A stretch of 64,000 nt of DNA from Zingiber officinale (taxonomy: Eukaryota > Streptophyta > Magnoliopsida > Zingiberales > Zingiberaceae), in NCBI RefSeq assembly GCF_018446385.1, contig NC_055996.1:132880745-132944744 (forward strand). Direction: 5' to 3'. A model generated the notes under the pieces. The model was not told where the DNA came from, searched no databases, and saw nothing but the letters and a program-made list of their open reading frames with translations. Below, piece by piece: positions 1-10,913 of the stretch. Numbering within the stretch: position 1 is the first letter of the stretch; each line of letters opens with the position of its first letter. The position numbers and the translations under genes were made by a program.

Positions 1-837
1 GCTCCTTCATACAACACAGAACATAGAGGTCGACCTACGGGTAGAGATGAGCAAAGTGGACACCGCATATCTTCTTTCGGAGAAGCATCCACTTCAGGAT
101 CTAGGGTTTCTCAACCGATTGCAACATCTCAAGGGAGAGGAAGACGTGGAAGAGGGTCAAAGGTTCTCAATACTCAAACGACCCATGATCACTCTCCAGT
201 TCCACCCATCCGTGATACTTATATTGAGAAATTACCTGTGCCTCTGCAGCGTTATATTTCTCACACTGTTGATGTTCAACCTGATGGTCATTGTGGATTC
301 AGGGCAATAGCTGCACTAATTGGGTATGGTGAAGAAGGTTGGGTTCAAGTACGATTTGAGCTTATAGAAGAGATTCAACAAAATAAGGATCTATATGATC
401 AACTTTATCCAGATCCAAATTTGGTAACCAATCTATTATTCTCATTGAATTATTTCGAGCAGTGGGCACCAGAAATATATTGGATGGACGCTATGCCTTT
501 GGGAATTGTCATCGCATTAAGGTACAATCTTGTACTTCATACATTTGGTGAGAATATTGGGAGTTGTTTTACTCACTTGCCATTAAGAACTCCTCCAGTT
601 CCAAACCAAGAGTGTCGAGAAATAGCTATTGCTCATATTGGCAATCACTTCGTACAAGTTTTCTTATATCCTCATTATCCTGTACCACCCATTCCAACTT
701 GGTGGTGGCAACATTTATCGTATGAAGCTAAAGGATGGGTCACTCGTTACAGGACACACGCTCATTTGTGGTACGAAATAATAGGTGCACCACCACCAAA
801 TGCATCGGGAGCAGAATTTGGAGGCAATATTGATTAA
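1..837 (+). CDS. C-terminal part of Mutator-like transposon protein with OTU cysteine-protease domain (5' end outside window)
   Basis: The reading frame is open from base 1 without an ATG start and stops with TAA at 835-837, so this is the 3' part of a longer gene. The first 75 or so residues are low-complexity, rich in Gly, Arg, Ser and Gln. An OTU-type fold follows: the catalytic Cys block DGHCGFRAIA lies near 280-310 and the His block IGNHFVQV near 640-660. OTU domains are deubiquitinase-like cysteine proteases. In plants they occur at the C-terminus of many Mutator-like (MULE) transposase genes, and the linker plus OTU layout seen here fits that class. The transposase part is not in the window, so the MULE link is inferred. 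It is more likely transposon-derived than a host deubiquitinase, but the sequence does not settle this. Confidence 0.7.
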   Translation, partial: APSYNTEHRGRPTGRDEQSGHRISSFGEASTSGSRVSQPIATSQGRGRRGRGSKVLNTQTTHDHSPVPPIRDTYIEKLPVPLQRYISHTVDVQPDGHCGFRAIAALIGYGEEGWVQVRFELIEEIQQNKDLYDQLYPDPNLVTNLLFSLNYFEQWAPEIYWMDAMPLGIVIALRYNLVLHTFGENIGSCFTHLPLRTPPVPNQECREIAIAHIGNHFVQVFLYPHYPVPPIPTWWWQHLSYEAKGWVTRYRTHAHLWYEIIGAPPPNASGAEFGGNID

Positions 838-2171
838 GATTTCTATTTTTATATGTTTTTATGTTTTTTTTTGTATTATTACATGTACTCTTCATTTGGA
901 AAAAATATATTTGTTCCTAAGTTATGAATGTGTTCATTATTAATTGGTAGTATTTTTTTTAGTTTTAAATATAAACTAAAATTAAATAAAAGATTATAAA
1001 CATATAAAAAAATTATTGAAAAAATAAAACTGAAAAAAATTTGATAAAGAAATTGATTAAAAAAATTAATAAAAAATTAAAATTTAAAAAAATCAATTGA
1101 AAAAATATAAGTATTATGAAAAAAATAATAAATTAAATTATTTAAAAAATAAAAATAAATAAAATTTATATAAAATTGAAAAATAAAGTATTGATAAAAA
1201 ATAATAAATTAAATTAATTAAAAAAGTAAAATTAAATAAAATTAAAAATATAATTGTATGAGAGTTATTTTTAAATAAAATTAATTAAAAAATTAAAATA
1301 AAATCAGAATTAAATGAAATTAAAAAAAAAATAAAAAAACAAAAAGGGGAGGTGGAGGGGGTACATGCGACTTTTGGCTGGGAGAGAGAGGGGAGGTGGG
1401 TTGACCGGGGGGGAAAAACAGCTCTCTTTTAAAATACAAACATCTAAATCATAGAGATTTTTTTTTTATCATCCCCTCGGTATGACACTATAGTTAACGC
1501 ATAAAATGTTACCACATAATATCTTAAACTCAAAACTCGATGTGTCATGCACTTGGAGTTAACATCTCTGTCATGCACTTTCAACTATGTATCTGTATTT
1601 ATCTCCCTCTATATCCATGGGATCGACTTTAGGAGGCCGCTAACATTTTTTTTAATAATCATCAATAATTTACCTCCTCCGTATTAATCTAGGGATGAGT
1701 TGATAGAGACATTAAGAACGAGTGAATCATCTTTTATCACGTGAAAACATTTTTTTAATTGAATTTATAATAAATTTGCATCATCAATTTATTCACCATA
1801 TAATCCACATGATCTACACAACTAATAAATGTTCTTGCACATGGTAATTCAATAAAAATAATAATATGATTGCATCATTATTCGTTTAGATTATTATTTA
1901 GATAAATGAGTCTAACCATGGTTAAGATCAAAGCTAACCAGAACAAATTATAAAGCAAAATACGTCCCTTCCTTTTAGATCTATCTTAAATTAAAGATGA
2001 TCATTGAGTTACACCATAATTTGAACTTCAACTAAGACATTACAAAATAGAGATTCATAACAGGGGAGGAGACATCATTAATGCCAACAAAAATGAATAC
2101 ATTAGTTGCCATAATTTATTACTAATAGGTTGTCTTTCTTATTTTCTGTGTGCAGCTCCAGAAAGGATTAA
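838..2171. other. Non-coding, AT-rich spacer
   Basis: From about 840 to 1340 the DNA is very A/T-rich with repeated AATTAAAA-like words. A short purine-rich, G-rich block follows at 1345-1415 and could lie near the end of the upstream transposon. I see no terminal inverted repeat that I can pair, and no gene. Confidence 0.5.
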
Positions 2172-5100
2172 CTAGCCTTTTCTTGAACACTGGGATAAAT
2201 GAGATTCTTCAATATAACTTGTAGCTCGCGATATTGCATAGCAAGAGGCACTCGAAGCGGCATAGTATGATGACACACTGAGCTGACTGAACGCTGGAAG
2301 CAGGTAAGCTGTTTATGAAAAGAGAAGTTAGCAAACACATATAGGAAGAAAAGAGAAGAAACTACAATGGTATAATGGTTAGGTCCTCTCTAATGGATAA
2401 TCAAGAGATCTAAAGTTTGTGTCTAAGCTGCATTGCGTTGCGTTGCAAGAGATTTTCCCTCTAATGAAAAGTGGACCTAAGAATGCTGGCTATCTGGATA
2501 AATCTCCATTAGCACTTCTCGATTTACCCTGATGGTCGGTGAAAAATTTATGTGGGGCCAGACAAAAACTAAAGCTTGATTGAGTTGTAGTACTCTTCTT
2601 TGCATTGATTTATTTCTAATAAGGATCTGAAAAATATGTTGTGATGTACTTAGTGAACCTACTTCTCATTTGGAGTATGTGAGCGTTTTTATTGAGAAAT
2701 AAAAAGGGGGCATTATGCAACTGAATCAAGCATTGAACCAGCATTGCTACATTATACAATTTTTAGATCATCATTTCGAAGGGCAGACAATTATGTAGTG
2801 CCAATAATACACAATAATGGATTCCTGAAGACAAGGTTCCTGAAGTCAATCTTAATTGTCAAATTCTGGGTTGTATTCATTGTGAACAAGCAACCTTCAG
2901 TAATTGTTTGAAATCTCATGAACTCGCTTCCGAATGTGAAGATAAAGTTTAATACCACAAATACAACAGGCAGCCATGTATCCCAACTCTGGGTTGGCTA
3001 TTATTGCATTTAGGGTGTAAACAAGCCGAGCCGAGCCAAGTTTTGGGATGTTCAAGCTTGTTTGATAAGGTAACCAAGCCGAGCCGAGTTTAAAATGAAC
3101 CAAGCTTTTGAAATGAGTGTTCAAACTTGGTTTGGTTTATTTTTTATGAGCTTGAGCTTGTTTGAAGCTTGGCTTGAGCTTGGTTCGGTTAAATGTTATC
3201 AAGCTCTCAATTCAAGCTTGTTTGATTGTTTGAAACTTTTAGTTGTTTGATTGATTATTGAGTTTGATAATTTAAATTTATTTATTTTATTTTATTTTAT
3301 TTTATTGTTTATTTAGCATATTGAAAAGAGTTTTATTAATAAATATGGTTCGTGAACATTGTTCACGAACGTTGTTCACGAACATTGTTCACGAACGTTA
3401 ACGAGCTGAACACATATATATTCAAGCTTGTTTGTTTAGTTTAACGAGTTGTTCAAGGTTGTTTGTTTAATTAACCTTATGCATATTGAACGAACATAAA
3501 CAAGATCTTACCAAGCCAAACACCAACCTTGTTCACGAACGTCTGGTTCATTTACAACCCTAATTGCATTACACCACTGAGATTCAAATAATACTACATA
3601 ATGGTAATACCATGCTATTTAATTGAATTTGGTAATTTAACTGGAATTCACTTTACTCTCCTGATATTCTCCAAACAGTCAACATTATTTATTCAATTTA
3701 TCTTACACGTTATAACGTTTTTTCTCACATTTGATGCAACAACAAAGAATGCCATTATTGTTGGAATCTGAACTTCAGATAAATAATGAAAGAAAATAAC
3801 CAAGTTCCATTTGAGATAACCTTCTCAAAACTCAGTTGCAACAAACCCAAAATTAGATTACTGTCTAGTGGTCAGTAGTCTCCAAGAAAAAAAAAGGATA
3901 ACCTGGTGCACGAAGCTCCTGCCATGCGAGGTCCTAGAGAAGGATCCATTATACGTAGTCTTACCCTGCTTTTTGCAAGAGACTATTTCCAGAATTCAAA
4001 CCCATGACCTTTAGGTCACAAAGCAACAACTTTACCATCGCACCAAGGCTCCCCTTCGGTCAATAGTCTCCCAGAATGATATAGAAATCAATGTCATCTT
4101 ACATAACACAATGTTCAAAGTACAGACAAAAAATCATCAGAACAATACTTATCAAAATATAGGATTTGCAAACTGTAAATGTACAATTGGAAATGTCGTA
4201 TAGCTCTTAAGGTCAATGCTGTCGGTTTGCAATTTTCATAGTGGGGGCTTATAGATTGGACAAATATTTCTTGTAAGATGAAATCACATAGATGCATGTA
4301 CTATCTGATATAACAATTCTAAACTATCGTAGGTAAGCATTAGAATACATAGGAGACAGTAGTAGGTATTTTGAATTGGCTAATTCTTTAGCTTGAATAG
4401 TTTCTTTTTAATACACACAACTAGGGCTATTTCAAACGTGTTTCACTTATAGAATTTCAAAATACTAATAAAAAGGGAGAATATGAACACATATGTTCTT
4501 TACCTCCAAGTACAGCACTGGTTCCTGAATACAACAGAAGTGAAGGAATCTGGAGGGAAAGAACGTTGCATAACAGTGCCAAAAAATAATAAATAAGAAA
4601 AAGTGTTATTACTTAAATTTTGGAGGCAACAAATCAGCAAATGCTTCTTCATTCAAGTAGATCAGAGCATTTTCAAGTGAACTAGAAGAGGAACATATTT
4701 AAACAAAATATCTAAATTTGAATTAGTATGGTAATGGTTATGTAAGATAAACATCAATGTTATCTAAACTTTAGTAAACCTTCAGATAAAGGAAAGAGAA
4801 AATCAGATGTAAGATTATAGTGAGCATGCTATGGTGGACGCCACTTCAATTTCACACCGGACATAACATTGTATACTGAGGGCGCACCATGTAATCTTGG
4901 ATGATTACATATCTGAATGAATATGAACTATTGTAACTCAGTTCATCTCAATGTAACACAAAGGCTAGTACCATACAAAGTTTATTCTGCCAGAGAACCT
5001 CTATCATGCTTCTCTTTTTATTTTCCTGTTTTACCAATTCCTGTGTTGTTTTTATTTACATGTCTTTTCATTGCATCATCCATGAACTCCTCGAGTTACT

Positions 5101-6181
5101 ATTTGGAGAGGGATGGTCAATGTTCAAATTCAAATAAAAAATTCAAACCTACCAAAAGTAATAACATGACTTGGCTTTCATTTATCGAAGTCTAATGGAT
5201 GCCCAATGTGCACCACCATTAGTACACAATGAAAAAGCAAATTAACAACTAACCATCCAAGGTCTCATTTTTCATAGAGAATCTTAAAGGGAATATCCAT
5301 AAGATCAATGGTAAAACTAAATCAGATGATAAGACAGTAGATATCATCTAATCTTTAGCAATTCACATAAAAAAATACATATCACATAATCTTTAGCTAT
5401 TTACAAAAACCATGAATTCAACACAAAATGAGAGAAATCATTACCCCAACTGAGAATTGCAGCCATTTAGGACCCTTGACATGCTTCTGAATAAATGGAA
5501 TACCTAGCAAACGCATCCACAGTCACCTCTTTTAGGATTATCACAATGGTCACATTATCCATAGGGCGAGTGAGCTTCAAAAGAAACTAAAACTATGACC
5601 TGAATTCATACTATGGACAGCACTAAGCAATCCTCCAGCTCCTGAACCAGCCTTTTCAACACAAGATAATAAACAGAAGAAACAATCACAATAAAACAAG
5701 GTAGAATACAAGTCGCCATTGAGTAATTAAGTCATGTATTCAAAAGAAGTGCATTTGTACCACACTAGCAGCATCATGCAAGACAGAAGTTATCGCCCAT
5801 CCCCCTTTTGCCTGAAAATTTCAAAAGCCGCATAAGGCACTGAGTTGGAGTAGGGAAATTAAGGTGAAAGCGAAATCCAAGTTGAAGAAAATCAAAGGTG
5901 CTATGATTCTTTTTTTTTTTTTGGTTTAAAAAAAAATGAGAGGCAATATTACCCAGAAAAGCAATGGAAGGTTGGGATGTGAGCAGAAGAGAACAAACCG
6001 GATTAGGGTTTATGAGGGAGAGGCAACGAGGGCAACGAGCAGAGCCCAAGCCAGGACTCATCGTCGGGTCATGTTGAAGATTTCCGTTCCGGAGCTTCTC
6101 CTCGTAAACTTGTCTCGTCCCCATCGCCTTCCCCTCGTCCTCGAAACAGCTCGAACCCCTGGAACAGAAGTTTCGCGACAT
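2172..6181 (-). CDS. Conserved plant protein of unknown function, six exons, 175 aa
   Basis: Reconstructed by reading the minus strand. Exons are 5999-6181, 5761-5811, 5600-5651, 5445-5503, 4504-4549 and 2172-2308. All five introns start with GT and end with AG, and the joined frame is 528 nt with no internal stop. The protein starts MSRNFCSRGSSCFEDEG, has a CxxC pair (Cys50 and Cys53), then a Gly/Ala-rich hydrophobic stretch containing GSGAGGLLSAVH, then GIPFIQKHVKGPKWL and a Tyr/Ala/Ser-rich tail with SSYYAASSAS. The pattern matches a small conserved plant family known to me only as uncharacterized. A membrane or organelle role is possible but unproven. An in-frame ATG 33 nt upstream (6214) is an alternative start; I chose 6181 because the family similarity seems to begin there. 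The last intron (2.2 kb) is full of transposons. CCD4 is divergent from it. Confidence 0.78.
2366..2575 (+). mobile_element. tRNA-derived SINE-like sequence in intron 5 of the conserved gene
   Basis: The segment begins with a good polymerase III A-box (TGGTATAATGG near 2369). A weak B-box-like GTTTGTGTC lies about 40 nt further on. A body ending in a CTGATGGTCGGTG-type segment follows, as in plant SINEs. Boundaries are approximate and I could not pair target duplications. Confidence 0.4.
3011..3562. mobile_element. Non-autonomous hAT transposon (MITE) in intron 5
   Basis: Terminal inverted repeats TAGGGTGTAAAC and TAGGGTTGTAAAT (read inward from each end, one indel) enclose 552 bp. Perfect 8-bp target duplications ATTGCATT flank it at 3003-3010 and 3563-3570, the length diagnostic for hAT. 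The interior is non-coding and carries repeated words such as GTTCACGAAC (3348-3400) and AAGCCGAGCCGAG. These are typical of subterminal transposase-binding repeats. Confidence 0.9.
3885..4057 (-). mobile_element. Au-like SINE (minus strand) in intron 5
   Basis: Read on the minus strand it starts GAAGGGGAGCCTTGGTGCGA, with A-box TGGTGCGATGG and B-box GGGTTTGAATTC. It ends in a T-rich run after GGTTATCC. This head-body-T-tail layout is that of the Au SINE family, widespread in flowering plants. Near-identical 14-bp target duplications (GGTCAGTAGTCTCC and GGTCAATAGTCTCC) lie at 3870-3883 and 4058-4071. Confidence 0.88.
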
Positions 6182-6719
6182 CGCTAATAAATCAATTTCG
6201 TAGATCAAACTCACAACAACCCAAAATCAAGCCAACACGATCTCCAAGCTAACAATTTTCTTGATAGGGAAGGGCGACGGTGCCTAGGAAGCGGCGGTGC
6301 GTGCTTTCGCCGGAGAAGGCAGCGGCGTCGTCGAGCAGCCGGGACGAGATTTATGACGTAGGCACCGAAATCTGGATCATATAAAAAATAACAATATTAA
6401 AATTTAAATTTCCAATAATAATATTATTAAAAATATATTCAGTCATCACGCCACGTGGCTGCATGAGGCTGCGTAGGTTGACGTCACTTCTCTGCATGCG
6501 AGCGAGCGAGCGAGCGAGCGAGGGATGAGCCTAGGAATTAGGCAATCGTTCATTCTCAGCGAAGATATTTTATTATCCATCACGTGAAATTGAATCTTGC
6601 CTACTCTGTAAGTCACAATCGATGGAATTACTCTGTTTTTCTTGTTCCCCGTTCGACCAATTCAAATCAAGCAACATATCTTAGCTTGCACCGTCCAAAG
6701 TTCGACTACTTGTTCCGAC
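6182..6719. promoter_or_regulatory. Divergent promoter region with a palindromic G-box/ABRE
   Basis: This 538-bp gap separates the start of the minus-strand conserved gene from the start of CCD4. It contains the perfect 10-bp palindrome GCCACGTGGC at 6450-6459 (G-box/ABRE core, a bZIP/bHLH target) and a second ACGT core in CATCACGTGA near 6579-6588. A GCGA microsatellite lies at 6499-6522 and a TATA-like ATATTTTATTAT near 6564-6575. The last is a candidate TATA box for CCD4. Control of either gene by these motifs is inference. Confidence 0.55.
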
Positions 6720-8495
6720 ATGGCCATGTCTTCCTCTGCTCTACGCTACGCTGCTGCCGCCGCTGCTGCTGTCAATCCGACCGTCGAGATTCGCCATTTC
6801 GGTCCGCAATTGGGTGCCACTTCAGTGAACGTGGCTAAAAAGCAGGCGGCGGTGTCTGCGCGCTGCTCTTCCTCTGGTTCCTTTCCGGAGTTGGTCTGCG
6901 AGGAAGGACAGCTCATGAAGGCCGGGGCCGCCGGGCCCGACTGGAACTTGCTCCAGCGCCTCGCCGCCGCGGCGCTTGACCTTGTTGAGCGTTCTTTGGT
7001 GTGTAATCTGCTCGAGCAGGGCTGCCCGCTGCCCGAGACTGCCGACCCCGCCGTCCAGCTCGCCGGTAACTTCGCGCCCGTCGCCGAGAGACCGCCGTGC
7101 CGCGATCTGCCCGTGGAAGGTCGCATCCCGCCAGACCTTGACGGGGTTTACGTCCGCAACGGGGCGAATCCCCTGTTCGAGCCCCTCGCCGGTCACCACT
7201 TCTTCGACGGCGACGGGATGGTGCACGCGGTTCAGCTCCGTGACGGCCGCGCCGGCTACGCGTGCCGGTTCACTGAGACGGAGCGGCTCCGGCAGGAGCG
7301 CGTCATCGGGAAGCCGGTCTTCCCCAAGGCCGTCGGCGAGCTCCACGGCCACTCGGGCATCGCTCGACTGCTGCTCTTCTACGCTCGTGGCCTCTTCGGC
7401 CTCGTCGACGTCAGCCGGGGATCGGGCCTCGCCAACGCTGGCCTTGTCTACTTCAACCGTCGCCTTTTGGCCATGTCCGAGGATGACGTGCCGTACCACG
7501 TGCGCGTCACCACCGCCGGCGACCTCGAAACGGTGGGCCGATGCGATTTCGACGGCCAGCTCCGAGGCTCCATGATCGCGCATCCAAAGATCGACCCGGC
7601 GACCGGCGAGCTCTTCGGTCTCAGCTATGAGTTCGTCCGGAAGCCGTACCTCAAGTACTTCTACATCTCCTCCGACGGCCGGAAGTCAACTGACGTGGCC
7701 ATTCCCCTCGACCAGCCGACCATGACGCACGACTTCACCATCACCGAGCGCCACGTGGTTATCCCGGACCAGCAGGTGGTCTTCAAACTCCAGGAGTTGC
7801 TGCGCGGCGGCTCGCCGGTGGTGTACGACCCGAGCAAGACAGTCCGGTTCGGCGTTCTCCCCAAGTACTCCTCCGACGCCTCCGAGCTCCGATGGGTCGA
7901 CGTCCCCGACTGCTTTTGCTTCCACCTGTGGAATGCGTGGGAGGAGCCGGCCGCCGGCGAGGTGGTCGTAATCGGTTCCTGCATGACTCCGGCCGTCGCC
8001 GTCTTCAACGACTCCTGCGAGAGCCTCCAGTGCGTGCTCTCCGAGATACGGCTTAACCTCCACACCGGCAAGTCGAGTCGCCGGCCCATCCTCTCCCCGG
8101 CCGACCAGGTGAACCTAGAAACCGGAACGGTCAACCGGAATCTTATCGGGAGGAAGACCCAATTCGCCTACCTCGCCATCGCAGAGCCCTGGCCAAAACT
8201 CTCCGGGTTCGCTAAGGTCAACCTCTTCACCGGCGAGGTCAAGAAATTCATCTTCGGGGAGTGCCAGTACGGCGGCGAGCCGTACTTCGTGCCGGCGCAG
8301 GACGGCGCTGACGCCAGCGAAGACCACGGCCACGTGCTCTGCTTCGCGCACGACGAGAGGACGTCGGAGTCCAAGCTGACGATAGTCGACGGCGTCACGA
8401 TGGAACTCGAAGCCACCGTGAAGATGCCGTCGCGCGTACCCTACGGCTTCCACGGCACCTTCATCAATTCCCTGGAATTGGAGTCACAGGCTTAA
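6720..8495 (+). CDS. CCD4: Carotenoid cleavage dioxygenase 4 (plastid, 9,10 / 9',10'-type)
   Basis: Single-exon gene for a 591-aa protein, the usual CCD4 length, and CCD4 genes are often intronless. The N-terminus ([10 protein letters not shown] plus an Ala run) is Ser/Ala-rich and looks like a plastid transit peptide. The four iron-binding histidines of the RPE65/CCD beta-propeller are all present: H288 (AHPKIDP), H337 (MTHDF), H402 ([10 protein letters not shown]) and H578 (GFHGTF). The substrate-tunnel motifs [10 protein letters not shown] and [11 protein letters not shown] are also intact. CCD4 enzymes sit in plastoglobules and cleave carotenoids oxidatively, commonly giving C13 ketones such as beta-ionone, so they set pigment levels in petals and other organs. 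The upstream in-frame ATG at 6642 would add 26 residues; 6720 is preferred because a plastid presequence begins there. Nothing is truncated. Old retrotransposon sequence starts within about 100-150 bp of the stop. Confidence 0.96.
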   Translation: MAMSSSALRYAAAAAAAVNPTVEIRHFGPQLGATSVNVAKKQAAVSARCSSSGSFPELVCEEGQLMKAGAAGPDWNLLQRLAAAALDLVERSLVCNLLEQGCPLPETADPAVQLAGNFAPVAERPPCRDLPVEGRIPPDLDGVYVRNGANPLFEPLAGHHFFDGDGMVHAVQLRDGRAGYACRFTETERLRQERVIGKPVFPKAVGELHGHSGIARLLLFYARGLFGLVDVSRGSGLANAGLVYFNRRLLAMSEDDVPYHVRVTTAGDLETVGRCDFDGQLRGSMIAHPKIDPATGELFGLSYEFVRKPYLKYFYISSDGRKSTDVAIPLDQPTMTHDFTITERHVVIPDQQVVFKLQELLRGGSPVVYDPSKTVRFGVLPKYSSDASELRWVDVPDCFCFHLWNAWEEPAAGEVVVIGSCMTPAVAVFNDSCESLQCVLSEIRLNLHTGKSSRRPILSPADQVNLETGTVNRNLIGRKTQFAYLAIAEPWPKLSGFAKVNLFTGEVKKFIFGECQYGGEPYFVPAQDGADASEDHGHVLCFAHDERTSESKLTIVDGVTMELEATVKMPSRVPYGFHGTFINSLELESQA

Positions 8496-8639
8496 AAATC
8501 TATCTACTTTCTTCATCGATTCCTCCCTGTTCTTGCTCCACACCTCGATTCAACGAAACTATCTTACTAAGATACTATTCTTGGAAATTGTTTCCTACTG
8601 TGCGTAAAGGAGGAGGTTGATAAGGTCGGGATATGACAA

Positions 8640-8751
8640 TTAAAGGTTCTAACTGTGGTTAGAAAGTATTCTATCTCCTAAGGATGATAATCTTAGGTTT
8701 TAGAAAATTTTAAGGGGAGATAACCCTAGATTATAAGAGTGGTAACTCTAT
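8640..8751 (+). repeat. Left remnant of an older LTR element, split by the gypsy insertion
   Basis: A unit with GAAAATTTTAAGGGGAGATAAC (8704 onward) ends at the gypsy insertion point. A similar unit with GAAAATTCTAGGGGGAGGTAAT restarts at about 19755 on the other side. The gypsy element therefore landed between two tandem copies of a roughly 50-bp unit of an older repeat. No coding is seen. Confidence 0.55.
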
Positions 8752-9484
8752 TGATCCGGCTGTAAGAATGGGGGATCCACTTCTTGAAGGGTCTCAGCTT
8801 GAGGACAGAGGGAGAGCTGACTAAGCGGTTAATGGCCACGCCGAGCAGCTGAGTAGGTCCGAGCGGAACCAAAGATAACCCAGTCATGGGCTGGGGTTTC
8901 CGACGCCAAGGCGGGAGAACCGAATGGCCGAGCGGGAAGTCTGTCCGGCTGGGACCGAAGGGCCGAGCGGGTGGTCCGTTCGGCCAGGATAAGGGCGAGG
9001 GTACGAAGGTTAGCCGAGCGGCCTATTCGTCTGGCTCAGGATATGGGATGTCAATAACGGCATGTCTGATGATTACGTCATACACAAGGGTGCACGACAG
9101 AGGATCTTGCCGTCACATCATGGAGAGGTTGATACAGTAGCAGTATGGCCTCATGGACGTCTTTCTGACAGACCCATATCTGGGCATGGTCCTTCTGACA
9201 GACCCATACCTGGGCATGGTCAAAAGCAGGTGGTTGCTTTGATTGGCGCGCCCAGGCTTCTTCGAGAGGTCTATATAAGGACTCAATTTCTTCACCGGAG
9301 GTATGCAAGTCTTCATCTTGAGGCCACCCTTTTTGTTATTCCTCGCCTGACTTGAGCGTCGGAGGGCCGTCGTCGGGACACTCCTCCCGGCTCGGTTTTG
9401 TTGCAGGTTCGCCGGAGCATTCGAGGATCCAGCAGGGAGCGCCACGTGCCCAGTGTCCGTTGACTCCTGGTTCGGACAGGATCA
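8752..9484 (+). repeat. 5' LTR of Tat element
   Basis: It begins TGATCC and ends GGATCA, an inverted terminal pair. It contains the promoter TATA box TATATAAGG at about 9272-9280. A 34-bp direct duplication of the CTGACAGACCCATA..TGGGCATGGTC segment lies at 9165-9222. It is very similar to the copy at 19014-19744. Confidence 0.92.
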
Positions 9485-9487
9485 AAT

Positions 9488-9505
9488 TGGCGCCGTCTGT
9501 GGGAA
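9488..9505 (+). other. Primer-binding site of Tat element
   Basis: TGGCGCCGTCTGTGGGAA starts 4 nt after the 5' LTR. Its first nine bases match the complement of the 3' end of plant tRNA-Asp, the primer used by many Ty3/gypsy elements. The later bases do not match that tRNA. Confidence 0.75.
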
Positions 9506-9533
9506 CGCTCCTGCATCCGACTGGAAACAATGG

Positions 9534-10913
9534 ATGAGGCTGGACGACAACACACGGTGGCTTTCGGCGGAAGAACTCGAAGCTCTGGTCGAGATAAGGG
9601 CCACCAAACTTGTGGAGCAAAAACAGAAAGCAGCGGCCGAGCGGCCGGAGCAACAAGCAACATCTGCGTCGGGTGGCCGAGCGGAAGCACCTCAGGCCAC
9701 CGTCTCATTCCATCGGGCCTTATTTCGCACCCCTGAAGCCGCACCAGCTCGAAGAGATAGAGGATCTTCTTCAGACGAAATGCCAAGGCGGGATGACAGA
9801 AAAGGGAAAGCTCCCCGGGCAGACTCATCTCCCGAGCGAATCAATCGCCAATTCTCGGAGGCTATTCTACGAGACCCTCTACCCAAGCACTACGTGCCTC
9901 CGACGATCGGCGAGTACAACGGAACAACGGACCCGGATGATCATCTGGGTAAGTTTGATAACACAGCTACACTCCATCAATATACAGATGGAGTAAAGTG
10001 CCGCGTCTTCCTTACAACTCTCTCGGGATCGGCTGAACGGAGGTTTCGGAGGCTGCCGGACGGATCCATCACTAGCTTCAAGGACTTCCGAACGGCCTTC
10101 CTCCACCACTTCGCCAGCAGTCGACGTTATCAGAAGACAAGTGTCAGCTTGTTCGCCATCAAGCAAGAGCCGAGAGAATCGCTTCGAGCTTACATCCAGC
10201 GATTCAACCAAGTGGCGATGGATATCCCAACGGCCACATCGGAGACGATGATGAATGCCTTCACGCAGGGCCTTGTGGATGGGGACTTCTTCCGGTCGCT
10301 CATCCGAAAGCCGCCCCGAGATTATGATCATATGCTACATCGGGCCAACGAATACATAAACGTGGAAGAAGCGCAAGCCGCCCGGAAAAAGGAAACTCCC
10401 ACCGAGCGGGCACCTATTCATGCCGAGCGGAAACAGCACGCCGCTCAGCAGCCACCTAGAGGACCGAGGGCCGAAGCAATCCGATCCCCCCACGCCAGAT
10501 CGCACGTACAAGAAGTGGCTGCCGCTCGGCCCAAGCCAAAGAAGAGATGGACCCCTATGTTCTGCTCCTTCCACCGGACGGATACGCACAACACGAAGGA
10601 TTGTCGAAGTCTTCCCTTCGTGGCCAATCCCGTTCCCAGGAATGCCGAACGACGGTCACCTCCCATCGACAGGAGACAAAGGACCCATGAAGCTGACCGG
10701 ACCCGCACCGAGAGGCGACATCAACAGACACCCGATCGGCACCGATCTCCGAGACAGGAGAATCGCCGGGCGTCCAGAGAACGGTCCCGACCGTCCACTC
10801 GGGAAGAGGAAAACAGGAGCAATACTTCCCGGGGCGAGATCAACGTTATTGCTGGCGGGCCGACCGGAGGAGACTCCAACCGAGCCAGAAAGGCGGGCGT
10901 CCGGCAGCTCTAG
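9534..10913 (+). CDS. gag: Gag of Tat element, ended by an in-frame TAG
   Basis: The frame opens after the primer site. I took the first ATG in frame (9534, MRLDDNTRW), because the longer frame runs back into the LTR. The retrotransposon gag domain lies around residues 120-270, with YVPPTIGEYNG, DPDDHLGKF and FRRLPDGSITSFKDF blocks. A zinc-knuckle-like C-x2-H...H...C block (CSFHRTDTHNTKDC) follows at about residue 340. Arg-rich and Pro-rich linkers surround it. The frame ends at TAG 10911-10913. The same frame continues at once into protease, so gag and pol would be one long frame but for this single codon. This is either a point mutation or a readthrough stop. Confidence 0.88.
   Translation: MRLDDNTRWLSAEELEALVEIRATKLVEQKQKAAAERPEQQATSASGGRAEAPQATVSFHRALFRTPEAAPARRDRGSSSDEMPRRDDRKGKAPRADSSPERINRQFSEAILRDPLPKHYVPPTIGEYNGTTDPDDHLGKFDNTATLHQYTDGVKCRVFLTTLSGSAERRFRRLPDGSITSFKDFRTAFLHHFASSRRYQKTSVSLFAIKQEPRESLRAYIQRFNQVAMDIPTATSETMMNAFTQGLVDGDFFRSLIRKPPRDYDHMLHRANEYINVEEAQAARKKETPTERAPIHAERKQHAAQQPPRGPRAEAIRSPHARSHVQEVAAARPKPKKRWTPMFCSFHRTDTHNTKDCRSLPFVANPVPRNAERRSPPIDRRQRTHEADRTRTERRHQQTPDRHRSPRQENRRASRERSRPSTREEENRSNTSRGEINVIAGGPTGGDSNRARKAGVRQL

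Noticed and set aside
2366..2460. True tRNA gene
   Set aside because: An A-box is present but no cloverleaf can be folded and the B-box is weak; SINE head is more likely.
4917..5195. 92-aa plus-strand frame with a hydrophobic stretch
   Set aside because: Within intron 4-5 territory of the conserved gene (between 4549 and 5445), AT-rich and without family features; I found no splice link.
5936..6187. Plus-strand frame of 83 aa
   Set aside because: Antisense shadow of exon 1 of the six-exon minus-strand gene.
6822..7583. Minus-strand frame of 253 aa (and others) opposite CCD4
   Set aside because: Shadow of GC-rich third positions in the CCD4 gene; composition has no domain features.
9113..9445. 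110-aa minus-strand frame in the Tat LTR, with a similar frame at 19313-19705
   Set aside because: Present only because the LTR is duplicated; no domain or start context.
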